Assembly (NCBI RefSeq): GCF_001640805.2
Contig: NC_066837.1
Span: 28,024,789 to 28,088,788, forward strand
DNA length: 64,000 nt
From: Lates calcarifer
Taxonomy: Eukaryota; Chordata; Actinopteri; Centropomidae
Direction: 5' to 3'
Shown here: positions 26,651-39,534 of the stretch, piece after piece
Layout of the letters: every line of letters starts with the position of its first letter
Numbering within the stretch: the stretch's first letter is position 1
Notes under the pieces: generated by a model
What the model was told of the DNA's origin: nothing
Seen by the model: the letters and a program-made list of their open reading frames with translations, nothing else
The model's database searches: none
Position numbers and translations under genes: made by a program

Positions 26651-28484
26651 ATCCATTGTAAACTATTCAGTTGTTGTGGTATTTCTGTCATGTCATATTC
26701 ATAATATTTTTAATGGTTTGGTGTTGGCTATTCCACAAACAAATCTGTGACTGACATTGTTTTGTTCTCATTTTCTAAAAATGAGCCTGTCAAGTACCTG
26801 ACTTCTCAGTAAAACTCTTGAACAGTGGTCTGCACACATGAGCACACTGACTCACACAGCGTATTACCTGCTGGTCTGCTGCAGTCTGACCAGCCTGCAG
26901 AAACACTAGTTGAACACTGACAAATTGAAATTCCCCATCCTTGCGTTTCCTTTGAACCCCAAGCAGCAAATAATCAAACGTGCACTTTAGAGAAACAACA
27001 AGAGCCACCAGTGTATAGTCACACCGTAAGTGTTGAGTTTAACAAGGACAGGGGATTTCATGGTTCAGCTCTAACCTCATAAAGAGTCATCCACACAGAA
27101 ATATAGTGTGAATTCATGCTGCATGACTCTAAGATGGCACACAGCAAACCCAATGTCCAGGCAAACATTTTATTTGTGTATTTGTCTGTCCATTGGAAGA
27201 TGAGACTGCTTGTGGCAGGAAGCTGGTGTCTCAGTGGCTACAGCAGCTATAGTGCTGTGTCTGAATTGAAACACATAAGGGATTCAACCAAAGCTCTCCA
27301 TGGCACTGAAGTGGCAGACCATTACAGAAGGAAGGATTAATTTCATTACTGAGGTGATGGATAGCTCCACATGGAACAGTAATAATACAGCAGTAACAGT
27401 AACAGTAATAGAGACCATGACCAAATGATTAGAGGGAGCTGTCATTGGCAGGTTAATTCAAGGCGATAGAGGAAATATGCTTAGTATTGACAAGAAAAAA
27501 AGAAGTACCGGCACATTAGTCTAGGCCATACTCAACTGCATATTCAATATTAGAGAACTAAACCAAATAAAAATACAATTCTTAAAATAATTATAAGCCT
27601 AAGCAAGAGATGACCCCAGGTCAAGCACAGCTTGATTCATTAGGAAATGTTTGATTGTAATTTTGTTGCTCTGGCATGATGAAACAGTGAAAGGAGCTCT
27701 GAAATCAAAGGGAAATTATGGATACAGTGAAGCAGTGATGGTTACATGGCAAGGAGAGGCAGGCAGAACAGATGGAGTAACTCGTTGTGATGGAATAAGA
27801 GATATGTATTGTCACTCCGTTGTCAAAACAGCAGATGGAGGTGTGCTGCCAAGCTGACGGTGGAGTGTATCAACAGCACTGAGATGAAGAAACTTTTCTG
27901 TTACTTGGTAGACCTCACCAAAGATTACACTTGAGTCTTTGAATTATATTGCATTGATTTCATGGGAATAAAGCCACTACTGGAAAGTGCTCTAGTATTG
28001 CTTTAGTTCTTTGGGTTTTACCAAATGTTTTTATCGTGAAATTGCACAACAAACATAGATTTTTGTAGTAGCTGCCTTTAGGTGCTTTGCGAGGCAAGCA
28101 TGTCAATGAATTTTTGGTAATTTCATTAATTGACAATTTCTTAAGGGAAATGGTGCTATTAAGTATTAGTAGTATTAGCTAGCAGAGCTATGTTTTATTA
28201 CCTAATATTGTGGCCCTGTATTGTAGAGAGGCCCTGTGTCAAAATCTAGTTTTAAAACTAGAACAAGAGAAGGGAAGATGTAGGGTTATGGTATGGGGCA
28301 GGGTGACCGTATCTTGACAGTGAGTTTGGCTCTTGACCTTGGATGGACAAATGGGGAAACTTGTTGGAAAGCGATGATTCTCTTGTGTAGGAGGAAAAAA
28401 ATCACATGTCTCTAGCTCAAACCATTGTGGAGTAATGATGCCCTAAAGACAACATGATATTCAGGAGTGTAGAAATCTACGGAC

Positions 28485-28487
<3 letters not shown>

Positions 28488-28515
<28 letters not shown>
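28488..28515. repeat. Poly-A run, 28 bases
   Basis: Twenty-eight consecutive A residues. No retrotransposon body is recognisable just upstream, so it is not claimed as a retrotransposon tail. Confidence 0.9.
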
Positions 28516-31500
28516 CTGGCTCATTCAACTAGGTTGCTTGTTACAGGTTATTATATGGTTATGGGATACTGAAAATATGATGGCATAAATGATTTTTTAT
28601 AAGTTATAAGTTGATAATAGTTTGATTGATTTTTTTTAATGTTTCTTAGATTAAAAAATATTGTACCAGTTTGTACTTAAACTTAAGATGAGGGTGAGAT
28701 GTGGTTTAACAGAGGGGGCGAGTGGACATGCAACATGCAGGAGAATGTAATTTGTAGAATTCTTGGGCCTGATAATGAGAACTTTAGTTTTGTCAGTCTA
28801 GTTGAATAAAATATTGTGATATCCAATACAAAGCAGTTAAACAGTTGTGAAGAACTGTGAGTATTTAGATTGGAGTAATCGTTTGGAAGTCCAGTATTCT
28901 CTATAGCATTCCAAAATGGGATTTCTTCATTACATCCAAAGATCAGATGAGAAATGTACTCTTCCCTCAGGAATGAAGGTTTAGAGGAAGAGGCTAGTTT
29001 CCTTGCCCTTGGTAAACCCTCTGTGTCCTCTGAAGGTGTTTAGAATTCACTGGCTGAAGGAGGAGCCTTTGATATTTCAACATCCGTGGTAACCTTTACA
29101 TGTCACTTACATGGCCACTGCTCTCTTCAAGCTGCGTGAGCCTGTCAGTCCACTTTTAGCTTTTCATGGAAGAGAAACGTATTTGTCAGGGGCTGGGGAT
29201 AGAGAAAAGAGGCTGAAGGTGAGGGGGGCTGTTAGCAGGTAGCCTATGTGTATGTGAGGTAGAAAGGAAGGTAAGGGCTTAGGAACAGAGGGAAGGAAAT
29301 GAACCAGTAAATGAGAGCAAATGAAGATTGATGGATCATGCTTGAATTCTTATTAAATAACTCATTTCTATCTGCTATAGAGGCTTCGCTGACATCCTCT
29401 GTTGGCACAGCAACAGATGAATGGTTATCAGTTGATCTGTTTGTTGGCTTGTTTATCAGTTTTCAAACACGCCTGTGGTGTATTCCCTCATTGTCAGCCC
29501 CACTGATGCAGCCGAACCAAGCCCTGACATGACATGCTAGGTTAAAATCACTTCTCTGGATCAAATCCATTTCCTTTTATCACTTTAACAGGGGTAAGGG
29601 AAAATATTTTAATGGTTTGAATATTTCTGTTCTGTGGGGGCTGAAGTGACAATTTATATCATTCACTCCTCTTGTCCCTGCGGCGACTGGCGGCTGGATC
29701 CATGTCTGTTCTCTCACTGTGAGGAGTTAAGGTGTGTGTTTCTGGGCTACAGGCAATTATGACATTTATTTTAGTCAGGGCAACATGAGAGTGAACCTGT
29801 CAGTGTATGGAAATAAAGGGCAGCAAGGGGGCAAGAAACATCATTTACCAAAACTTGACTGGAAAGCTCTTGTCACTCTTGTAAGCCAGCTCTGCATGAT
29901 AGAAGACAGGTAGAATTTATAAAAATAAGTGCTTTACTTTGAATCCATTTGTGTTCTTAGTGCTGTTGGGAACCCCCTGGAAGGCATTATGGGTTTTCTT
30001 GCATTCACAGCTCAGGAGAGTAGCTGGAACACTGGATTTACTCTGAACTAAGTATACACAAGCAAAACAAAATGAAGATCAATTTATTTGCCTGCTGCTT
30101 TTTATCTGAGCTGGTACATGTTATATGTAGTGGTGTTTTGCCAGGGGAGTATACTGTGACTTCTACATGTACCCCCATCTGAAGTACATTCCTGAAGTAG
30201 CCTACTTTTAGTGTTGATGTTTTAAATTAATTTCACTGACATTCTCCCATGTTGCCTGGATGGAAACACTAAAGTCATAGTACAAAGGTCAGTAAACATA
30301 GATTACATGGAAGACTGTAATGCACTGATGGGACTATATTTAGGTATATGGTAAATCTGTCTTCCCAGCTGTAGATATATGCTATATACCTGTGATTACA
30401 CATCACTACATCCCTGTTTATACATGCCAGAATATTTTCGTCCTTTTGGTGCTTTAGCATGGCAATGGTCAACAAAATTATATGTGCAGTCCTTGATTTG
30501 GTTTGGCAAAACTGACCTGATCTCAAAGCACTAAGAGTCATCAGGACAACAGTATCAGATCTCTTCACAGCAGGTAACATAAAACCAAACGTTTCTGTTG
30601 ACTTGTGTGATTATGTGGTATGAATTATTCAGCATGTTCCCAATGCCTAATGAGTCCTGTTCATTCAGTTTTAGCAGTGGTAATTTTGCTGATGTTTGTA
30701 TAGCCTGTGCCAGAGAACCAGCTTCTTGACTAAAGTTTCTTATTGTCTACTTGCAGGCATTATGCAAATATACAAAACAATCATTAGATTGTTGTTTGGA
30801 TGGGTATTTTTCCTTTCATGTCCTCTTTTTTCACTGGTGCTATAGTTCATCTGGGGGTGTTTGACAAACCTTAAACACAAAAAAAAAAAAAAAAAATAAT
30901 AACAATTTTTAATAATCTTGTGTGATATATTTTTTCTTTAGTTAACCAGGTTCCCTCAGGGTGTGACCTGTTTGGTTATTACCACCTCAAGACTTGCATT
31001 TTAGGACAACATTAGTAATTTACTAATTGGAGTGTGAAATTATAGGGAGTCTTCCATTATAAAATGCCATTGCACAAATAGGGAGGAGAGGATCAAAGAT
31101 TTATGGTTCAAAAGTGCTGTGTTACCAGAAAAAAACCTCTATGCAATTCCACCTCCTCCCAAGCCCATATAGTCTCAACCCCATTTCCCTTTTCCTTTCA
31201 CAATCCCCCTAATGATCGTAACAGGCCTTGGAGCCCATAAATCTGAACAGTAGGGAAACTAAGTGTCTCATCATTATGCAGCCTCCACCTATCCGCTCAA
31301 AGAGCATCCATGTAAGGCCCCCAGGACAGCGGCAGCACTTGTTTAAATCCAATCTCATTTCAGTGAGCTCTTCATCACCTTTTTCCCCTCCTGTACCTAA
31401 TGACATCCTCGTGCCATATTGTTGTCTTATGTGTAATGGGGATGGGCTGAATTACTCTTCTGCTTGACTAATGGTGATGACTGAGTTAAGTTGACAGAGT

Positions 31501-34500
31501 CATTTTCAGTTGAGGTAATGTTGTTGCTGGCACATGTTCCCTGAAGAAGTTATGAAGTCTTACCAGGAGGCTTCAGTTGGAGAGCTATCACCTTGGCAGG
31601 ATTAGGGTTCAAGTGTACATCTGTTCATGTCTGTGAAACCACAAAGTGATTCTTTAATATTACATGCCAACATTGATCTAAATAAGTTACAACTCAGACC
31701 ACCAGAGGAAGGTCAAAATATGTTTTGTTTTTTTTGTTTTTTCAGCAATGTGTTCTATATATTGCTCCTAAATGATGCCTTTGTTACCTAGAACTGTAAA
31801 TGGCAAAGATGCATGTTAGTTGTCAATCTTAAGATTTTATTCTTTTTATTCTACTGTTTCTTTAACTTGGATTCAGACCTCTTCCTGTGTGACAGAGTCA
31901 TCTTCCCGGTGATAGCAGGATATGGGGATAGTGAGGTAACTTCAGGTTTAACCCTGGTTTGTAGGGTTACAATGGTGGTTCACTTCTCACTGCTCCAGAG
32001 CAGGTTATGTTGAAGATAAGTGCCTAATGACCAATCAGTTCTCTTGGAAAATGTGTGAAAAGCTCAGTGTGCAGATGGTGAGGAGGGCAAGAGTGTTCTG
32101 GAACCGCCTTTCCCACAAATTTTTTATATGACAGATAAGATTTTCGTTGGAGGGAATGACTTATCCATGTCAGCCTCTTGAGCCATATGTTTCCAGTGTG
32201 TAATTATTCTTCCATTTGGCAACCGAAACTGTATTGCTTCTAGCCTAGATTATGTGTTTAATTTCTTCGTATTGGTCTAATATCGTAGTTTGCTCTTCAT
32301 TTGTAAAATATGCCACTGTATTGCTAGTAGCTACAAGTCCTTGTTTGTAATTGGTCACGTATGCTGTAAATACTGCCACTTTTATTGGAACACACTTGTG
32401 GCTAGTTTGGGAAAACCTGGGTTGACTTTTCAAGTCAATAACCACCATTGTGTGACCACTTAGCATGATTGCAGCTGTTGGCTGTTGCTTAGTGAAGCCA
32501 GATAATCAAGTTATGTCCTAGGTATGTTGAAGTTGCTTCATAGTACAGGCCCCAGTAGTGTGCCATTGAATGCAACAGTGCTAGCCTGGACCCAGCTACC
32601 GTATGCACACTACAGCTGTGAGAACTCAGAAAGTAAACGAAAATGTCAACAACAGTGGGGCTTGGTTGGTTAAAAAAAAAGGGGGCTGAGATTTGGCCGC
32701 CAAGAGTAAAGTGTGAATTCATGTTGGGAGAGAAGCCCTGTGGCTTCAAAATTACTGAGAAGAATACTATAAACCTGAAACCACACAGAAATTGAGGTAA
32801 TGATAAGATGCTAATTAATGTTACAATGGCAACGGAGAGAAAATATTTCAGGGGCAACAAAACTTTTCTTTTCTATTTCTTTTCAATTTCTTCCTGTGAA
32901 TTCTTTGCACGGATATATGAAAACAGGTGCAGGCACATCTGGATAAGCTGTCCAAGTCTGTCAGGGTCTTAGGTTTTGGAGCAACAGTTGGCAGTCAGCA
33001 GAGTAGACTTGGGAAATGGGAAAAAGCTCTGTGAAGGAAAGCAGGCGTGTTACTTTAGCTCCTACGGTTGTGACTGGAAGAGGCTCAGGGGACAACTAAA
33101 ACACACGATGCTGCTGCCTGTAACTGCTGTTCTTTTCCATCACTGTTCTCACACACATACACGCTAGCGTACACAAACACACGTGCTCAAACACTTTTGC
33201 CTTGCAGACCAAAACATAACTAAAATAATGTGTCTGCATAGTTGTAGGAATATTCTCCACTATGTTCTCCCATGGGAAGCGAACAGCCCACCTAAAATGA
33301 GAAAGGAACTAGCATAACCGCCTCTCCGATAGAGCCGCACAGTCCCTTCAGTCCTTCAATATGCAAACATTGTTTGACTTAATCCACACTAATGATGCAA
33401 ATTTATGCTGTTAATTATTTCTAGCTGAATCGTATCCTGGCTAAACGTTCTCAGAAATGCAATGGGGACATCAGACTCAATAAAGTATTCAGGGAAAGAG
33501 GGAGAAGGCATTATTCAGGATTACTTTTTTTCTTCTTTCTTTCATTCTTTTTCATTTGCATCAGCTCCATAAAAAGAATTTGCATTTTCCATTTTGTAAC
33601 ATTCCTAATATGGGTGATATTGTTGTCTGTGGCTCTAGATTTTGGTATTGAAGAGTCCTCTTTAGATAAGCTCTTTTAATTCAAACCTTATTTAATAGGG
33701 AGTAGTGAGTCTACATCCCTGAGTGCTTTGCTTTCAGGATCGTTCTCTGTCATTTTAATCTTCAACGGACACCTTTTTGCCTGCTAAATATGATTCTCCA
33801 TTTAAACCTCTGTTATGTGTCATATACAAACTCTAAATGGATGTTATTTCGCCATACACAGTAAATCAGTTTGCTTGTCATAGTGTATTATAATAGACAT
33901 TAGTTTTTTCAAGTAGCATCACTTTCTACTGATTGAACTTACTCTATACTATAAGTTGTACACCTCTGTTTCTCTAATGTTAGTCACCCATATGGGACTG
34001 CTGGGATTCAGCAAAAATAGTCTCACTGTGTTTGAGGTGACCCATTTGATTTTCTCTCATGGCCCAACTGAAATAACAAATTAATCACATTTTTTTGAAA
34101 GAAAGAAACAAACAAACTCTGGGATGAGCCAGTGTAAGTGATGGTATGGACATAGAGATACAATGTAACCAGCTTCTGCCAGTAACTGTAGCTCATATGC
34201 TAAGAATGGGCTGTTAGCATTGGTACTAGTGAATAAAGACTAACCCACGATAGCATTTAAACCAACTGAGGCTGACATTGATCAGGTTTTACACTGTTCC
34301 ATGAGCTATAGCTGCAAGCTACAAGATAATTAGCTACCCAGCCTGCAGACTGGCATTAGAAATGCACTTTTCCATGAGTGGATGTTTGTTTAGTAGCTTG
34401 TTCAGTAAGCCAAGGTGCAACACAAGACATGCGTCAGTGCTTGTGTGAGGAGAGGGAGATGTTTTCTAGAAAACTAATGTGGGCTGCAGTTCAAAGTCTG

Positions 34501-36265
34501 GGGCTCATTTTGTGGCTTTTCGTGCCTGTTACCTGACTATTAACTATAAAATATGAATTCCTCCTGTTGTGGCAGTGATTTTTCAAAAGAACAGACATTT
34601 ATAGAGCAGATCTGTATGCCATAGTAGTACAAAACATGCAAATTAATAAATACATTATAATCAGTCACACAAGTGATAACCATTAATTCAAAATGGCAGT
34701 TCCTAATTCCTTTCACAAACTAAAGCAGTGCCCTATCACGGTGGGTCTATTTGAACAGATCCACTTCCAGCTCCTTCCTGCCCCTGTCTGAAAGATGACG
34801 TTGAGCTTGGGCCAAAAAGGCTGCTCAGCTGCTGCAGTGCATTTCTCAACTCAATGACTCTCCAGATGGCAGGTATCTTTAGTGCTCAGCTCTCTTGTCC
34901 AAAGCTGCGACAGCTCTGCTGCACTCCATCAGGCTACAGTGGGCCCACCCTCCCAGGGTACTTTTAATGGACTTTAATTTGAAACACATGATCAGGACAA
35001 TACAGACAGTTCACTTGCTACATGCATATGGGCTTAGCTATAGCTACAGTGTAATTATTGCTAAGTGGAGAAAAATGATTGCCTGAAGGCCATAATTGAA
35101 GAGAGATACTTTATATTATATACAGTTTGTGAGGCACTGGTCTTTTGCATATGTTGACCTACACTGTAGATGGCAGGCTAAAATTAAAAGTATTGTGGGA
35201 ATTTAACAACCAGTGTGATAGATATAGGTGGCTGATTTTTCCAAGCACATGCTGTTACAGTGCTTGGTCAGCTGAACAGAATAAAGAACTGAAGTACACA
35301 TCTCACTGTCATCTGAGAGTACATGCGGTACCTGTGTGACTGCCAGGCAGGTGTGCTGCCTGCTATCATTTGTTATGTAGCTATAAGGCAACAAGATAGC
35401 ATAACAAGGAATCACTGAGGGAACCCAGAAGAGGTGGTGCTGTGTGAAAGTAAGCAGAAAGCCAGAGGGAATCCATTTGTTAGACTTGACTAGGCACACA
35501 TTAGTGTTTGACACTGATAATCATACAGGATAATATTTTAATTTATTGAGAGTGTACCCGCAACAAGTAGTTGGAAACCACACAGAGTTCATGCTGCAGT
35601 ATGCTTTTTACTTGTTATGATAACATACGGACCATTTATGATTAGCTGTAGAAAAAATTATGCATTATGCATGTTAATGGCCTATGCTACATCAGCATAC
35701 AGTATCAGTTTAATAACATAACACTGTGAGGTCAGTAACTGTGCTATAAGCATAATAATCTCATTGATCTGCTTAAAGATTTCATATCTTCAATGTATGA
35801 TCAGAGTACATGAATGTCCATACTTATATAGCATATAATACATGAATGTCTTAGAATTGAGGTGTAAATGGCGCGTGGATATTCATGGATGACTCAATAG
35901 AAAATAATAGAAATAAGCTTTTTCCAGCGATTCCCTTCTTGACTTGGCTAGGTCCACAATGTTCTCCACATATATACTGATAAAAACCATAAGTTTTGGT
36001 TGAAAGCACTGGAAAAAGCTATTTAGTAGACCTTGAGTTAAGATTATTTTGTCAAAAAATTTAATTGGCTTGCAATGGATGAGAGAGCTTCAGGAACTTG
36101 CCATCTGAACTTATCTGTCACTGCCTTCTCCCCAATAATCAAACATTGCCATTTGTTGAAACACACAACTGTGCAGCAGGTTGAGCCTCTGGAGAATAAA
36201 CTGGTGAGAATCTTTGCCTCAATGCTCCTTTTAGATTACTTTAATATGGTCTTTAATTTGGGCTC

Positions 36266-36427
36266 CAATTAATTCAACTTTTTAATTATCTGCTGATTAT
36301 TTTCCTGATGAGATTGATAGTTTTGTCTATAAAATGCCAGAAAACAGAAAAAAAAAAACTCATCCAATTTTCTATCCAAGGTGACATCGTCAAATGTCAT
36401 GTTTTTTTGTACGACCAATAATGTTCT
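36266..36427. mobile_element. hAT-derived MITE fragment
   Basis: The text tttaattatctgctgattattttcctgatgag, followed by ttttgtctataaaatgccagaaaac and aaggtgacatcgtcaaatgtcatgt, matches the inner part of a widespread fish hAT MITE. The ends and terminal repeats are missing. Confidence 0.6.
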
Positions 36428-36440
36428 AGAAGGCACTGGT

Positions 36441-36489
36441 TTTTTGTTTGTTTGTTTGATTGTTTTTTTGTTTGTTTGTTTGTTTTTTA
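36441..36489. repeat. (GTTT)n-rich simple repeat
   Basis: Imperfect tandem gttt units between about 36441 and 36489, directly after the hAT-derived fragment. Confidence 0.8.
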
Positions 36490-37678
36490 AGGATACAGTG
36501 GCAAGCAGGGAGACTATCATGCTCCGTACTCCTTATAGCTTCTCACTCAGAACAGTCCAGACAGTTCATTTGCATAACCCTTTCCCATACCTCCCTCCAT
36601 AGGATCGTCCCTACTGTTGTGTATTTTGCAGGCTCCATAAATTGTGGGGTATAAAACCAGTCCTCCTCTTCTCTCGCATATGGGATATGCCAAGGCGATG
36701 CCAACAGAAGCTGCTTGATTTAGAGCACTGTACATAGATGCATCAAGAATTTATGGGAGACGTAATTAGGAGTTATAAAAGTGACTTATAGTAATTGTGT
36801 GGGACACAGGGCCTATAATGCGGCAGTTATCATTTCCATAACTTCTGAGTTTTGATTCTTTTCTCAGAACTTTTATGAGTTGGTAGTTGGTGTTTGTGCT
36901 TTGATGTTAATGCACAAAGCTTTTCTGGGTGGCAGAATGTTGCCGCTGCAATGCTGCAGAAGGAACTGTGCAAACGAAAAAAGGCAGAAAACTTATGCTT
37001 TCCTTTCTGTTACTGCAGTGTGTTGTAGCAAAGATGTTATTCAAGTTTACACACATTATCCCAACATCAGGGTGAAAGCCATGATAAAACTGGAACAAAT
37101 TTGAAGCAAAGGCAGATTGTAGAAAATGTCTTTCAGTCAGAGGAAGTTCTCTTGAGTGTATCACCCTCCTTTTCTAGGCCTTGTATTTCATTTTTCAGCA
37201 CAGTGCTAAATAATGTTCTGTTGACTCATTTTGCAAACTGTGAATGAGGCCAGAGTGTAATGCTAGTAGGAGCGGATGGTCAGTAATATCATGGTAAGAT
37301 GAGTGTGGAATGGAATGTTATTTTTAGGCCCAACACATTATCTCCCAGTAGATTATAATACAAATAATCATCAAGTTTCTGTTCTGGCTGTCTCTCTCAT
37401 TCTAGTCTGTGCATACATTTCTTTTTAATGCTAAAGGTTTGTTCACCATGCCTGATAATCAGATAGAATCATCATTTAATTTGGTTTCATTACTCCATTG
37501 GACATCATGTACATGTTAGCCAGTTTCTTGTTGGGTGTGGAGGGGATTTTCTGTATTTTTTCACTTACATCAAGTGTTGTCTAACAGAACAGTTTGTTTA
37601 AATTTTTAGACCTCTTTGAGATTTTTGCCTCAACAAAGTGCAGTTTTTTTACTGGAACTACAAAGAAATATTCTCTGC

Positions 37679-38784
37679 TAGGGATGGGCATTTTGATTAC
37701 TTTTTGAAGTCGATTAATAAAGCCAATTTAAGTCGATTAGTCAATTAATCGTGACGTCATCATTAACACGTGCCCTCGACCCAAACCAAAATAATAATAT
37801 GTTGTTATGTAGAGTCATGTTTTTGCACTGTGGTGTACTGATCTGAGCTCAGACTAGTTCTCAGCAGTGTGTCTCATCTGTGCTGAGAGTCTAAAGCACA
37901 GAACCTGAACCTGGAGTTTTCCAGTCACCGTCGATGTAACAGCAGGTGACAGTGACCAAAAAAAATCTGACGTGAGAGCTGTCCATGCATCAGCTGTCAT
38001 TGCTACTTTCTTGGTTTCCATCAGATTCTTTTACAGAGCTGTAGCTGCATATCATCTGAAATCATTTAAGTCACCAAAGCTATTTGTTATTTGTTCCTGT
38101 TGTTTGCTGTCACATGAGTCTTTAGGTACAATAAATCCAGTGTTTTCCATCCAGTGCCAGCTGTCGACCGAACGGCCGGATATTAAAACATTTTCAGCAG
38201 ACTACTTTCAACATGTTTCAAGTCACGTTCACTGTCACTTTATATAATGTTATTACTTTAATCTTAAACCATATGAGGATTTTTGTCATCAGACATCTGG
38301 ATCTTCAGTTATCAGAGAAACAAACTGAGCAAACAGCCGCTCTCAACGTCCCTTGTCTACATCGTAGAAACATTAATTTTTTTAAATATGAAACTGCTTT
38401 ATTCAATAAGGCCACTGTGGATAATTCAGCTCCAAGTAAAAACCTCCACAACAATGAACACTGAAGGAATCCTAACCTAAAAACAAGCTGAGCATCTAGA
38501 AACAACATGAGCTAACATTGGCGGCAGCTCGGTTAACAGCCTGCAGACCCTTATTAAACAGATTTTGAATGTGAAACTACTAAACAACTTCTAAAACACC
38601 CCACCCCCCCTCCAAGATGCAGCAGAGAAGAAGCACTCGGCAGAAACAAGAACCATTAACATTAGCTCCACATCTTTCCTCCCACCTCCACCCAAAATTA
38701 GTCAAATAAAATTAGTTGATTCTTAAAAATAGATGTTGACTATGTTTACCGTGTCGACTAATCGATTATTCATGTACATCCCTA
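37679..38784. mobile_element. Non-autonomous hAT-like DNA transposon, 1.1 kb
   Basis: The left end tagggatgggcattttgatta pairs with the right end, whose reverse complement reads tagggatgtacatgaataatcg. The terminal repeat is about 9 bp, with further similarity inside (cgattagtc). The flanks ttctctgc (37671-37678) and gtctctgt (38785-38792) agree at 6 of 8 positions, a decayed 8 bp target-site duplication. No transposase frame survives. Confidence 0.7.
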
Positions 38785-39507
38785 GTCTCTGTGAAAACTG
38801 CTGATAGTGAGGTCTATGTATTATCTACAGGTAGATTGTCTCTTGAAACAATTGTTGCTGTATACTTTTTTGCTGTGTGGAACACTGATGAAATTCCAGA
38901 GAATTTCCAGGAAACTCAGAGACTGGGTAAATCAAACCCTGTGCTTGAAACCACTGGAGGCCAGCGAGAAAATATGCTTTTTATATGACGTTTCACCATC
39001 TCGTTGTGTGTGTTGCAAAAGAACAAGGGCATGATCCCTAATATTTTTATCCATTTTTCCTTGCCACTGCCTCAAGCAAAATCCATAATGTCTTATTTTC
39101 ATTGCAGAATGGAGCAGACAGACTGTCAATAGAAAACACTGTTGCAGGCATAAGTGATCAGAATCTCGGGAGGGGGAGCAGGAGGAGTAACATGGTGCAT
39201 CTGGTAATGGTTGGACATCCTGCAGGAACCGGCTGATTCAAAAACACAGTCCCGCACAGGACTCCTCTCACTAATTGGTTGCACAGGTCCAACACATTCT
39301 ATCATCTGCTGTGAGAATAATGGTTTGTCTCTGTCTCTCTTACTCCTCTCTTTTTCATTGCAGGCACAGTGAGAGTTAAGGAAAGCCATGATTATGATCT
39401 TAGGTAGCTCTGTCTGTGACAATCAGTGGATTTGGTTGCAGCACAGCTAACAAACAGCTTGTGCTACTTTGCAGCAGAAAACCAGCAGCAGGGTCAGCTG
39501 TTCTGTG

Positions 39508-39534
39508 GTGTGTGTGTGTGTGTGTGTGTGTGTG
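39508..39534. repeat. (TG)n microsatellite
   Basis: About 13 uninterrupted TG units, intronic. Confidence 0.95.

Noticed and set aside
32489..32860. 123-codon minus-strand open frame
   Set aside because: No homology pattern, splice signals or codon bias were visible. It is treated as a chance frame in the large intron.
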